Assembly: GCA_947472705.1 (NCBI GenBank)
Contig: CANJDA010000002.1
Span: 1-35,596 of the forward strand
Direction of reading: 5' to 3'
DNA length: 35,596 nt
From: Flavobacteriaceae bacterium
GTDB lineage: Bacteria > Bacteroidota > Bacteroidia > Flavobacteriales > Flavobacteriaceae
A program made the position numbers and the translations under genes. This document shows, one piece after another, positions 16,443 through 24,022 of this stretch; within the stretch, counting starts at the first letter, position 1, and each line of letters begins with the position of its first letter. The notes below the pieces were generated by a model. That model was not told the DNA's origin. It saw only the letters and a program-made list of their open reading frames with translations, and made no database searches.

Positions 16443-16450
16443 TAAATTTG
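16443..16450 (+). promoter_or_regulatory. -7 promoter box of the DUF423 gene
   Basis: TAAATTTG, an exact TAnnTTTG match. The in-frame TTG at 16448 lies inside this box, so the ATG at 16475 is the credible start. Confidence 0.6.
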
Positions 16451-16474
16451 TGTTTTCGTATACAAATTAAAATA

Positions 16475-16861
16475 ATGGAAAGAAAAATATCTGCAGTAGC
16501 TGCCTTAATGGGAATGACAGCAATAATATTAGGAGCTTTTGGAGCTCATGCTTTGAAAAAACATTTAACGATAGAACAACTAGGGGCTTTTGAAACAGGA
16601 GTAAAGTATCAAATGTATCATGCGCTGTTTTTGTTGTTTTTGGGGTTTAATTTTTTATTGGATGAAAAGTCTAAAAAAGTCATTTTCAGTTTGGTCATTA
16701 TTGGAGTATTTTTCTTCTCAGGTTCCATTTATTTGTTGACAACCAAAAGTATAAGTGGCATCGATTTTAAACCACTTGGAATTGTAACTCCTATTGGTGG
16801 CGCCTTATTAATAGTGGCTTGGGGAATTTTGTTTTGGAGATTATTGAAAAAGAAACAATAA
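16475..16861 (+). CDS. DUF423 family membrane protein
   Basis: A 128-residue inner-membrane protein of the DUF423 (YgdD/TMEM256-like) family, of unknown function. Four hydrophobic segments are visible. The diagnostic motif is near the N-terminus (LGAFGAHALKKHLTIEQLGA), followed by ETGVKYQMYHALFLLFLGF and a C-terminal PLGIVTPIGGALLIVAWGIL. The start is the ATG 25 bases after a canonical -7 box; the longer reading from a TTG at 16448 would begin within the promoter. Confidence 0.93.
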   Translation: MERKISAVAALMGMTAIILGAFGAHALKKHLTIEQLGAFETGVKYQMYHALFLLFLGFNFLLDEKSKKVIFSLVIIGVFFFSGSIYLLTTKSISGIDFKPLGIVTPIGGALLIVAWGILFWRLLKKKQ

Positions 16862-16899
16862 TATTTTCAACAAAAAAATAGTTTCTTTAATTTAATTTT

Positions 16900-16907
16900 T
16901 ACCTTTG
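16900..16907 (+). promoter_or_regulatory. -7 promoter box of pckA
   Basis: TACCTTTG, an exact TAnnTTTG match 35 bases before the pckA ATG. Confidence 0.65.
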
Positions 16908-16941
16908 TAGCCTCATTATAATACAATACAAACTAATTTCT

Positions 16942-18567
16942 ATGGAGAACTACGCTCAAATTACGAAATCGATTTCGTTAGACCAATACGGAATCAAGAA
17001 TGTTCACGAAATTATTTATAATCCCTCTTTTGAAAAATTATATAATGATGAATTAGATTCAAATTTAGTTGGCTATGAAAAAGGGCAACTTTCTGAATTG
17101 GGAGCTGTTAATGTAATGACAGGAGTTTTTACCGGAAGATCTCCTAAAGATAAATACATAGTAAAAGACAGCATTACTGAAAACACAATTTGGTGGACAT
17201 CTGATAAAGCTGTGAATGATAATAAACCAATTACTGCAAATACTTGGGATGCTTTAAAAGAAACGACTGTTGCCCAACTTTCGGGTAAAAAATTATATGT
17301 TGTAGATGCTTTTTGTGGCGCTAATGAAAATACGCGTTTAAAAGTGCGTTTTATTATGGAAGTGGCTTGGCAGGCGCATTTTGTAACCAATATGTTTATT
17401 CGTCCAACAGAAGTTGAATTAGAAAATTTTGGAGAGCCTGACTTTATAGTGATGAACGGATCTAAAACTTCATTTAAAGATTATGCCTCACATGGCTTAA
17501 ATTCTGAAGTATATGTTGCTTTTAATTTAACCGAAAAAATGCAGTTAATTGGCGGTACTTGGTATGGTGGCGAAATGAAAAAAGGTATGTTTGCCATGAT
17601 GAATTATTATTTACCACTTCAAGGAATAGCTTCAATGCATTGTTCGGCTAATAAAGGTAAAGATGGTGATGTGGCTGTTTTTTTTGGACTTTCAGGAACA
17701 GGAAAAACAACCTTGTCAACAGATCCAAAAAGAGAATTAATAGGCGATGATGAACACGGTTGGGACAACGAAGGAGTTTTCAATTTTGAAGGAGGATGTT
17801 ATGCTAAAACCATAGATTTAAGCAAAGACAATGAACCTGATATTTATGCGGCCATAAAGCGTGATGCTCTTCTAGAAAACGTAACTTTAGATGCCGATGG
17901 TATAATTGATTTCAAAGATGGTTCGGTTACTCAAAATACTAGAGTTTCTTACCCGATTTATCATATTCATAATATTGTAAAACCAATTTCAAAAGCGGGA
18001 CATGCCACAAAAGTAATCTTCTTAACTGCAGATGCTTTTGGAGTGATGCCACCAGTTTCGAAATTAACACCAGAACAAACTAAATATTATTTTCTTTCAG
18101 GATTTACAGCCAAATTAGCAGGAACTGAAAGAGGAGTTACTCAGCCTGAGCCAACATTTTCAGCCTGTTTTGGGAAAGCTTTTTTAACCTTGCATCCAAC
18201 TAAATATGGAGAAGAATTGGTTAAGAAAATGGAGCAGCATAATGCCACGGCATATATGGTAAATACTGGTTGGAATGGAACAGGAAAACGAATTTCAATA
18301 AAAGATACTCGAGCTATTATTGATGCTATTTTAGATGGCTCAATTGAAAACGCAGAAACCAAGGTGATTCCAATGTTTAATTTTGTTGTTCCAACATCGT
18401 TACATGATGTAAACTCTGCAATTTTAGATCCAAGAGACACTTATACTGATATAGCCGAATGGAATACTAAAGCGGAAGATTTGGCTTCTCGATTCATCAA
18501 AAATTTTGCACAATACACGGATAATACGGAAGGTCAAAACTTAGTAAAAGCTGGGCCACAAGTATAA
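16942..18567 (+). CDS. pckA: Phosphoenolpyruvate carboxykinase (ATP)
   Basis: Converts oxaloacetate and ATP to phosphoenolpyruvate, CO2 and ADP, the entry step of gluconeogenesis. The 541-residue product is the usual length for the ATP-dependent enzyme. It shows FTGRSPKDKYIV for substrate binding, GGTWYGGEMKKGMF, and the P-loop FGLSGTGKTTLS (about residues 248-259). The metal-binding kinase-2 region is GDDEHGWDNEGVFNFEGGCY, and the family block TRVSYPIYHIHNI is present. It is monocistronic, with its own -7 box and a strong bidirectional-looking terminator just downstream. Confidence 0.98.
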   Translation: MENYAQITKSISLDQYGIKNVHEIIYNPSFEKLYNDELDSNLVGYEKGQLSELGAVNVMTGVFTGRSPKDKYIVKDSITENTIWWTSDKAVNDNKPITANTWDALKETTVAQLSGKKLYVVDAFCGANENTRLKVRFIMEVAWQAHFVTNMFIRPTEVELENFGEPDFIVMNGSKTSFKDYASHGLNSEVYVAFNLTEKMQLIGGTWYGGEMKKGMFAMMNYYLPLQGIASMHCSANKGKDGDVAVFFGLSGTGKTTLSTDPKRELIGDDEHGWDNEGVFNFEGGCYAKTIDLSKDNEPDIYAAIKRDALLENVTLDADGIIDFKDGSVTQNTRVSYPIYHIHNIVKPISKAGHATKVIFLTADAFGVMPPVSKLTPEQTKYYFLSGFTAKLAGTERGVTQPEPTFSACFGKAFLTLHPTKYGEELVKKMEQHNATAYMVNTGWNGTGKRISIKDTRAIIDAILDGSIENAETKVIPMFNFVVPTSLHDVNSAILDPRDTYTDIAEWNTKAEDLASRFIKNFAQYTDNTEGQNLVKAGPQV

Positions 18568-18587
18568 AAAATTAAATCGTCAAAATA

Positions 18588-18620
18588 AAAAAACTCCCGT
18601 TACTTTTTCGGGAGTTTTTT
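18588..18620 (+). terminator. Rho-independent terminator of pckA
   Basis: A perfect 12-bp stem AAAAAACTCCCG/CGGGAGTTTTTT with a 9-base loop. A-rich on the left and T-rich on the right, so it could work in both directions. The ~145 bases after it (to 18764) show no feature I can name. Confidence 0.9.
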
Positions 18621-18764
18621 ATTTAAAATTATACCTGAGTTAGATAATTTTCAAAAGAAACATGATTTTTTTGACATAAAAAATTCCTAAATATATCTTC
18701 TCAATAAGATTATCGCCCTTAATACTGTTTTTAGCTAATCAAAAACAATTAAATATTACATAAT

Positions 18765-18797
18765 AAAAGCCCTGTTAATTTGCTTAACAGGGCTTTT
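18765..18797 (-). terminator. Rho-independent terminator of the DUF4271-hemD unit
   Basis: A perfect 14-bp stem AAAAGCCCTGTTAA/TTAACAGGGCTTTT with a 5-base loop, 26 bases after the hemD stop on the minus strand. Confidence 0.9.
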
Positions 18798-18822
18798 GTA
18801 TAAATTATTTTTTTTAAAAAAC

Positions 18823-19581
18823 TTATTTTCCTTTGTTTGCATCTGCAATATACCTTTCAAGCGCCATTGTCATTGAAGGTGTTTCTGGCGTTGGAGCTAA
18901 AATATCAATACGCAAGCCGTGTTCCAAAGCTTCTTTTTGAGTAGTGCTTCCAAATACTGCAATGCGAGTATTATTTTGTTTAAAATCTGGGAAATTCTTA
19001 AATAAAGATTTTATTCCTGTAGGGCTAAAGAATGCTAATACATCATAGTAAACATCTGCCAAATCAGACAAATCACTCATTACCGTTTTATAGAAAGTTG
19101 CTTGAGTCCAAGCTACTTTAAGGTTATTTAAGGTTTGAGGAACATCATAATTTAATTGGTCAGATGCAGGCAACAAAAACTTTTCTTCCTTGTATTTTTT
19201 GATTAATGGAGATAAATCAACAAAATCTTTTTGGCCAACATAAATTTTACGTTTTCTGTAAACCACATATTTTTGAAGATAAAAAGCAATAGCTTCTGAT
19301 TGACAAAAATACTTTAAATCTTCTGGCACTTTATAACGCATTTCCTCAGCCACTCTAAAAAAATGGTCGACAGAATTTCGGCTCGTTAAGATGATTGCCG
19401 TAAAATTATTTAGGTCAATTTTTTGAGCTCTAACATCTTTTGCACTTACACCTTCAACATGTATAAATGATCGAAAATCAATTTTCACCTTATGCTTTTG
19501 TTGTAAATCAAAATAAGGTGAATTCTCTATTTTTGGCTCTGGCTGTGACACCAAAATTGTTTTCACTTTCAAATTCGACAT
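18823..19581 (-). CDS. hemD: Uroporphyrinogen-III synthase
   Basis: Cyclises hydroxymethylbilane to uroporphyrinogen III in haem synthesis. The 252-residue product is poorly conserved in sequence, as this family always is. It has the recognisable two-domain layout: TILVSQPEPKIENSPYF at the start, LNNFTAIILTSRNSVDHFFR for the N-terminal domain edge, VYYDVLAFFSPTGIKSLFKN, and TRIAVFGSTTQKEALEHGLR near the C-terminus. It follows the DUF4271 gene with a single base between them, so the two are almost certainly co-transcribed. A strong terminator follows. Confidence 0.93.
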   Translation of the reverse strand: MSNLKVKTILVSQPEPKIENSPYFDLQQKHKVKIDFRSFIHVEGVSAKDVRAQKIDLNNFTAIILTSRNSVDHFFRVAEEMRYKVPEDLKYFCQSEAIAFYLQKYVVYRKRKIYVGQKDFVDLSPLIKKYKEEKFLLPASDQLNYDVPQTLNNLKVAWTQATFYKTVMSDLSDLADVYYDVLAFFSPTGIKSLFKNFPDFKQNNTRIAVFGSTTQKEALEHGLRIDILAPTPETPSMTMALERYIADANKGK

Positions 19582-19582
19582 T

Positions 19583-20257
19583 TTAATGCGCTAAATTTTT
19601 TGTAATCAAATAATAAATAAAACAGTAGGGCGCTATTTCAAGTGCGCAAAGATACAAAATAAAATAAAACAACTTGCCTATGAATAAGTTTTGATAAATT
19701 TTTAATGAAATTAAATATGTAAATAAATTAATTGCCAAAATCATAACAAGAACACAAATAATTAAAATATTTGATGAAGAATTATTATAAAACAAATAAA
19801 TATTTATGGGAAGTAATATTAAACCAATGAATGTACGGTAACTTACTTTTTGTAAATTGAACTGTTCTGTGAATTCTTCAATGTTGAAAGTGGTAGCAAT
19901 AATTTTTTCAATCAGAAATTTTGAAAGGACAAAGATTCCGAAAAAAGTAAAAATTCGAATAAAAAGCACCCAGTCAGTTTTTGAGACATAACCAAAATGA
20001 TTTAAGATCAATTGAATAAAAAAAGAGAAGGATATAATCTGTACAATAAATAGCAGAATGGTAAACCCACTCATTAGATGTGATGAGTCTTTATAAACTT
20101 TGATATATTTATCAGAAACTAGAATTCGCAAAAAATCATTAAATCTAGTTTCAAAAGCGGTCTTTGAAATAGCAATTAAAACAAACGAAAAAACAAAAAG
20201 ATAAGTTGCCCAATCTTTAGGTTCTATGACTCTAGGTTGTAAAATAATTTCTATCAT
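19583..20257 (-). CDS. DUF4271 integral membrane protein
   Basis: A 224-residue inner-membrane protein of the Bacteroidota DUF4271 family, of unknown function. About six or seven hydrophobic segments are visible. The N-terminal PRVIEPKDWATYLFVFSF and the NDFLRILVSDKYIKVYKDSS block are what I recognise. It lies one base upstream of hemD. A TAATTTTG -7 box at 20266-20273 is so close to the ATG that the transcript would be leaderless or nearly so, unless another promoter is used. Confidence 0.88.
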   Translation of the reverse strand: MIEIILQPRVIEPKDWATYLFVFSFVLIAISKTAFETRFNDFLRILVSDKYIKVYKDSSHLMSGFTILLFIVQIISFSFFIQLILNHFGYVSKTDWVLFIRIFTFFGIFVLSKFLIEKIIATTFNIEEFTEQFNLQKVSYRTFIGLILLPINIYLFYNNSSSNILIICVLVMILAINLFTYLISLKIYQNLFIGKLFYFILYLCALEIAPYCFIYYLITKNLAH

Positions 20258-20265
20258 AATCCTGA

Positions 20266-20273
20266 CAAAATTA
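20266..20273 (-). promoter_or_regulatory. Possible -7 box of DUF4271-hemD
   Basis: The minus strand reads TAATTTTG, an exact TAnnTTTG match whose last base is only 8 bases before the ATG's first base. Such spacing implies an almost leaderless message, so the call is tentative. Confidence 0.4.
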
Positions 20274-20332
20274 CTAATTTTTTATTTGTTAAATTATTAT
20301 AAAATTATGAAGATATTACTCTGATAAAAGTT

Positions 20333-20340
20333 TATTTTTG
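20333..20340 (+). promoter_or_regulatory. -7 promoter box of the glycosyltransferase-pyrC-DUF4296 unit
   Basis: TATTTTTG, an exact TAnnTTTG match 22 bases before the ATG at 20363. Confidence 0.55.
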
Positions 20341-20362
20341 TGGCTAAGTTAGACTGCATTTT

Positions 20363-21088
20363 ATGAATGACTGCATTGTAATTATTCCTACCTACAACGA
20401 AATTGAAAACATCGAAAGTATTATTCGAGCGGTGTTTTCGTTACCAAAATTATTTCATGTTTTAATTGTTGATGATAATTCTCCAGATAAAACAGCAGAA
20501 AAAGTCATTGAATTGCAAAAGGAATTTCCAGAGCGATTGTTTTTGAGTCTTCGAAAAAAAAAGTCAGGTTTAGGAACAGCATATGTTCATGGTTTTGAAT
20601 GGGCCTTGCAACAATCATATGAATACATTTTTGAAATGGATGCTGATTTTTCACATAATCCTAATGATTTAGAGCGATTATACGAATGTTGTTCTAAAGG
20701 GGGTGCAGATTTGGCAATTGGGTCTCGATATGTAACTGGTGTTAATGTGGTTAATTGGCCTTTAAGTAGAGTGTTACTCTCTTATTTTGCATCAGTATAT
20801 GTGCGAATGATTACTGGGATGAAAATTATGGATGCTACTGCCGGTTTCATTTGTTACCACCGCGAAGTATTAGAAAGAATAGAATTAAATAAGATTAAAT
20901 TTATAGGTTATGCTTTTCAGATTGAAATGAAATATAGAGCGTTTGCTAAAAATTTCAACATTCAAGAGGTTCCAGTCATTTTCACCGATCGAACCAAAGG
21001 GCAATCCAAAATGAGTGGAGCCATTATCAAAGAAGCCATATTTGGTGTTATATCACTCCGATTTAGAAAGTTTTTAAATCAATTATAA
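20363..21088 (+). CDS. Polyprenol-phosphate mannosyltransferase-like GT2 glycosyltransferase
   Basis: A 241-residue GT-A glycosyltransferase of family 2, close to dolichol/polyprenol-phosphate mannose synthases. These transfer a sugar from a nucleotide donor to a lipid phosphate on the cytoplasmic face of the membrane. Visible motifs are IIPTYNEIENIESII at the N-terminus, VDDNSPDKTAEKV, the metal-binding DADFSHNP, and TAGFICYHREVLERI. There is no extended C-terminal membrane domain, so it is the short soluble form. It begins a unit with dihydroorotase (10 bases downstream) and the DUF4296 lipoprotein. The sugar donor is not proven by sequence. Confidence 0.92.
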   Translation: MNDCIVIIPTYNEIENIESIIRAVFSLPKLFHVLIVDDNSPDKTAEKVIELQKEFPERLFLSLRKKKSGLGTAYVHGFEWALQQSYEYIFEMDADFSHNPNDLERLYECCSKGGADLAIGSRYVTGVNVVNWPLSRVLLSYFASVYVRMITGMKIMDATAGFICYHREVLERIELNKIKFIGYAFQIEMKYRAFAKNFNIQEVPVIFTDRTKGQSKMSGAIIKEAIFGVISLRFRKFLNQL

Positions 21089-21098
21089 AAGCAAAAAA

Positions 21099-22439
21099 AT
21101 GAATACAGTTTTAATTAAAAATGCCAAAATTGTTAATGAAGGGAAGGTTTTTGATGGCGATGTTTTAATTGAAAACGAGTTTATTGTTGAAATTGCTCAA
21201 AGCATCAGCCCTAAACTTGCCACTTGTAAAATTATAGATGCCGAAGGGAGTTATCTTATACCCGGAGCCATTGATGATCAGGTGCATTTTCGTGAACCAG
21301 GCTTAACACACAAAGGGGATATCGCTTCCGAAAGTAGAGCAGCAGTAGCAGGTGGAATTACTTCATATATTGAACAACCTAATACGGTTCCGAATGCAGT
21401 AACCCAAGAAATATTAGAAGAAAAATATCAAATTGCTTCCAAAACATCATACGCCAATTATTCATTTATGATGGGTGGGACTAATGATAATTTAGAAGAA
21501 ATATTAAAAACAAATCCAAGAAATGTTGCAGGATTAAAATTATTCCTTGGTTCATCAACAGGTGATATGCTTGTGGATAGTTCAGAATCATTGAAAAAAA
21601 TATTTTCTAATACAAAATTATTGATTGCCGTTCATAGTGAAGACGAAACTACTGTGAAAGAAAATTTAGAAAGATACAAATTACAGTTTGGCGATGATAT
21701 ACCAGTTAAATTTCATCCAGAAATTAGAAGCGTAGAAGCATGTTATAAATCAACAGTTAGAGTTATTGAATTAGCTAAAAAAACAGGAGCAAGGTTGCAT
21801 GTTTTTCATCTTTCAACCGCTAAAGAATTGGATTTGTTTACCAATAAAATTCCGTTAGAAGAAAAGCAAATTACAGCCGAAGTTTGTATTCATCATCTTT
21901 GGTTTTCGGATGAAGATTATGCTTCAAAAGGCAATCTTATCAAATGGAATCCAGCGGTTAAATCTGCAGATGATAGAAAAGCACTTTGGGAAGCTTTATT
22001 AGATGATAGAATTGATGTAATTGCTACTGACCATGCTCCACATACATTAGAAGAAAAAAAGCAAACGTATCTTAAAGCACCATCCGGAGGGCCATTAGTA
22101 CAACATGCTGTTGTAGCTATGTTTGAAGCACATCATCAAGGGAAAATAGCTGTAGAGAAAATTGTAGAAAAAATGTGTCACAACCCAGCCAAGATTTTTA
22201 AAATAGAAAAAAGGGGTTATATTAAAGAAGGGTTTTATGCAGATTTAGTAATAGTAAACCCAGGACTTCCTTGGAGTGTAAAGAAAGAAAATATTCTCTA
22301 TAAATGTGGTTGGTCACCATTTGAAGGATATACTTTTAAATCAAGAATTACTCATACTTTCGTAAATGGAGAATTGGTTTACCAAAATTTTAAAGTAAAA
22401 GATATTCCTGTTGGGAAACGGTTGTTGTTCGACAGATAA
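21099..22439 (+). CDS. pyrC: Dihydroorotase, Bacteroidota type
   Basis: Cyclises carbamoyl-aspartate to dihydroorotate in pyrimidine synthesis; cytoplasmic. The 446-residue amidohydrolase shows IPGAIDDQVHFREPGLTHKG, GLKLFLGSSTGDML with the lysine expected to be carboxylated, LLIAVHSEDE, HVFHLSTAKE and IATDHAPHT. In the first motif the usual metal-binding H-x-H is Q-x-H (DQVH), which I recall as a feature of Bacteroidota dihydroorotases, so it is not a defect by itself. It sits between a glycosyltransferase and a DUF4296 lipoprotein with gaps of 10 and 5 bases, so these are co-transcribed. The symbol could equally be given as a pyrC-family name. Confidence 0.95.
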   Translation: MNTVLIKNAKIVNEGKVFDGDVLIENEFIVEIAQSISPKLATCKIIDAEGSYLIPGAIDDQVHFREPGLTHKGDIASESRAAVAGGITSYIEQPNTVPNAVTQEILEEKYQIASKTSYANYSFMMGGTNDNLEEILKTNPRNVAGLKLFLGSSTGDMLVDSSESLKKIFSNTKLLIAVHSEDETTVKENLERYKLQFGDDIPVKFHPEIRSVEACYKSTVRVIELAKKTGARLHVFHLSTAKELDLFTNKIPLEEKQITAEVCIHHLWFSDEDYASKGNLIKWNPAVKSADDRKALWEALLDDRIDVIATDHAPHTLEEKKQTYLKAPSGGPLVQHAVVAMFEAHHQGKIAVEKIVEKMCHNPAKIFKIEKRGYIKEGFYADLVIVNPGLPWSVKKENILYKCGWSPFEGYTFKSRITHTFVNGELVYQNFKVKDIPVGKRLLFDR

Positions 22440-22444
22440 AAAAA

Positions 22445-22822
22445 ATGAAGATGAAAAGAAATATTGCTGTTATTTGTTTGCTGTTTTTGATAGCCAGCTG
22501 TAATCATACAATCGATAAACCAAAAAATTTAATAGAAAAAGATAAAATGGTTAATATTTTATATGATTTGTCTCTTTTAGAAGCGATAAAAGCACAACAT
22601 ATTAATGGGGGTTTAGATAATAAAACCGCCAATAAATATATTTATGAAAAGTATAAAATTGACAGTGTTCAACTGGCGCAAAGCAATAAATACTATGCTT
22701 CAGATATAGAGGAATACAAAAAAATATTTGAACAAGTAAAAGCTAAATTAGAAGAAGAATCTAAAAAGAATGGAATTGATAATCCAGTTGTTCCTGCTCC
22801 CGATATGCCTCAAGTACAATAG
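22445..22822 (+). CDS. DUF4296 lipoprotein
   Basis: A 125-residue predicted lipoprotein of the Bacteroidota DUF4296 family. A short signal peptide ends in the lipobox LIASC (Cys about residue 19), then come NLIEKDKMVNILYDLSLLEA, family-typical, and a predicted helical body with KYKIDSVQLAQSNKYYASD. Function is unknown. It is the last gene of the glycosyltransferase-pyrC unit, 5 bases after pyrC. An ATG at 22451 is an alternative start. Its stop codon directly abuts that of the convergent epimerase inside a 24-base palindrome. Confidence 0.9.
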   Translation: MKMKRNIAVICLLFLIASCNHTIDKPKNLIEKDKMVNILYDLSLLEAIKAQHINGGLDNKTANKYIYEKYKIDSVQLAQSNKYYASDIEEYKKIFEQVKAKLEEESKKNGIDNPVVPAPDMPQVQ

Positions 22823-22834
22823 CTATTGTGCTTG
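22811..22834. repeat. Palindrome spanning two convergent stop codons
   Basis: CAAG-T-ACAATAG/CTATTGT-G-CTTG: a 24-base inverted repeat with one wobble pair, centred exactly between the TAG of the DUF4296 gene and the TAG of the epimerase. It may act as a two-way terminator hairpin, though no T run follows on either side. Confidence 0.6.
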
Positions 22835-23821
22835 TAATTGAATCACTTCCGTTATTACTGAATCGATACTTTGAAATTCAAAATTCAAAGTATTTTTTAT
22901 TTTGTCGTTAGATATATAATCAACAGAACATAATGCCTTGGCGCTATATTTAGAAAGCTTTCTTTTGGTTCTTAAAATACTTGCAAATAACCAATCTAAT
23001 CGCCAAGCTATAGCTAACATCCATGGTTTTGCTTCTAATTTAGGTTTTTTTACATTGAAATTTTCAGCAATTGTGGCAATTACTTTTTTGAATGTTACGT
23101 TTTGAGCCACTACGATATAACGCTCACCAGTAATAGTGCTAGTCATCAATTGAGTCATGCTTTTTACCACATCATTAACACCAACATAACCTGTAGTTCC
23201 AGTTGTGTAAAAAGGAAAACCATTTTTGATTTTGGTAAAGAAAACACCACTTCCTTGTTCCCAAAATCCTGCGCCAAAAATAATTCCTGGATTGACTATA
23301 ACTACATTCAATCCTTCTTGTTGGCCGCGCCAAATTTCCATTTCAGCACCATATTTTGAAATGGCATAATCGCTATGTGGGTCTTCAGGATTCCATTCGG
23401 TTGCTTCCGTAACTTCTGCATCATGAGAAGCTAAGTCTCCTAGTGCAGCTATGGAACTCACATGACAAAGTTTTTTAATGTTGTATTCTAAACAAAAATT
23501 AACAATATTGGCAGTTCCTTCGATATTGGTTTTTCGAAGTTGGTTTTCATCATTTGGGTCATAGGAAATCAGAGCAGCACAATGATAGACATAGTCAATA
23601 TTTTTAAAAGCCATTTCCAAAGAAGGGACATCTGTAATATCTGCCTGTACCCATTCAATGTTGGAGAAAAAAGACTCTTTTTGGTAAAGTGAAAAAAGGG
23701 ATTTTGTTTTTGCAATGGATTTTTCAGTTCTGTAAATAGCTCGAATGGCAGCTTCTTTTTCTGCCAAATGCAGCAGTAAATGTGCTCCAACTAAACCAGT
23801 TCCGCCAGTGACTAATATCAT
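22823..23821 (-). CDS. NAD-dependent epimerase/dehydratase family protein
   Basis: A 332-residue short-chain dehydrogenase of the extended type. It has the Rossmann motif MILVTGGTGLVGAHLL at the N-terminus, VEWVQADITD-like spacing (WVQADITDVPSLEMAF), YHCAALISYDP, and CHVSSIAALGD. The catalytic YAISKYGAEME (Tyr-x-x-x-Lys) and VIVNPGIIFGAGFW follow. It resembles the dihydroflavonol-reductase-like group; the substrate is unknown. The frame extends 11 codons further to a TTG, but the ATG at 23821 starts exactly at the nucleotide-binding strand and is preferred. It is convergent with the DUF4296 gene and divergent from tyrS. Confidence 0.9.
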   Translation of the reverse strand: MILVTGGTGLVGAHLLLHLAEKEAAIRAIYRTEKSIAKTKSLFSLYQKESFFSNIEWVQADITDVPSLEMAFKNIDYVYHCAALISYDPNDENQLRKTNIEGTANIVNFCLEYNIKKLCHVSSIAALGDLASHDAEVTEATEWNPEDPHSDYAISKYGAEMEIWRGQQEGLNVVIVNPGIIFGAGFWEQGSGVFFTKIKNGFPFYTTGTTGYVGVNDVVKSMTQLMTSTITGERYIVVAQNVTFKKVIATIAENFNVKKPKLEAKPWMLAIAWRLDWLFASILRTKRKLSKYSAKALCSVDYISNDKIKNTLNFEFQSIDSVITEVIQLQAQ

Positions 23822-23872
23822 TTGGTAAAGATAATTAGATTTGAGAAAAAACAAACGAAAAGATTTTCTTCT

Positions 23873-23955
23873 AGCCCTGATGGGAGTGGCTACCGTGTAG
23901 CGCGGACAGCAGGAATATGGATAACTGATAAATCCCGAGCCTTTCGCTCCTCAAA
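23873..23955 (+). repeat. Structured intergenic repeat, copy 2
   Basis: 83 bases aligning without gaps to the reverse complement of 9427-9509, with 65 identities. Outer stem CCTG (23876-23879) with CAGG (23910-23913); inner hairpin GCTAC-CGT-GTAGC (23889-23901). In copy 1 the matching pairs are CCCG/CGGG and GTTAC/GTAAC, so each stem has one covarying pair. Like copy 1 it lies between divergent genes. It lies upstream of the tyrS -7 box. Confidence 0.8.
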
Positions 23956-23983
23956 ATTTTCAAATTTTCAAATTTTCAAATTG
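23952..23983 (+). repeat. Short tandem repeat, unit CAAATTTT
   Basis: CAAAATTTT, then CAAATTTT twice, then a partial CAAATT. It begins where repeat copy 2 ends and stops just before the tyrS promoter. Confidence 0.7.
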
Positions 23984-23994
23984 GGTAATTAACT

Positions 23995-24002
23995 TATCTT
24001 TG
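23995..24002 (+). promoter_or_regulatory. -7 promoter box of tyrS
   Basis: TATCTTTG, an exact TAnnTTTG match 20 bases before the tyrS ATG. Confidence 0.65.
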
Positions 24003-24022
24003 CGCAAATTGATTTTTTTACG

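Noticed and set aside
18621..18764. Possible small RNA between the pckA and hemD terminators
   Set aside because: No promoter box plus hairpin pair of its own could be identified; it looks like AT-rich spacer.
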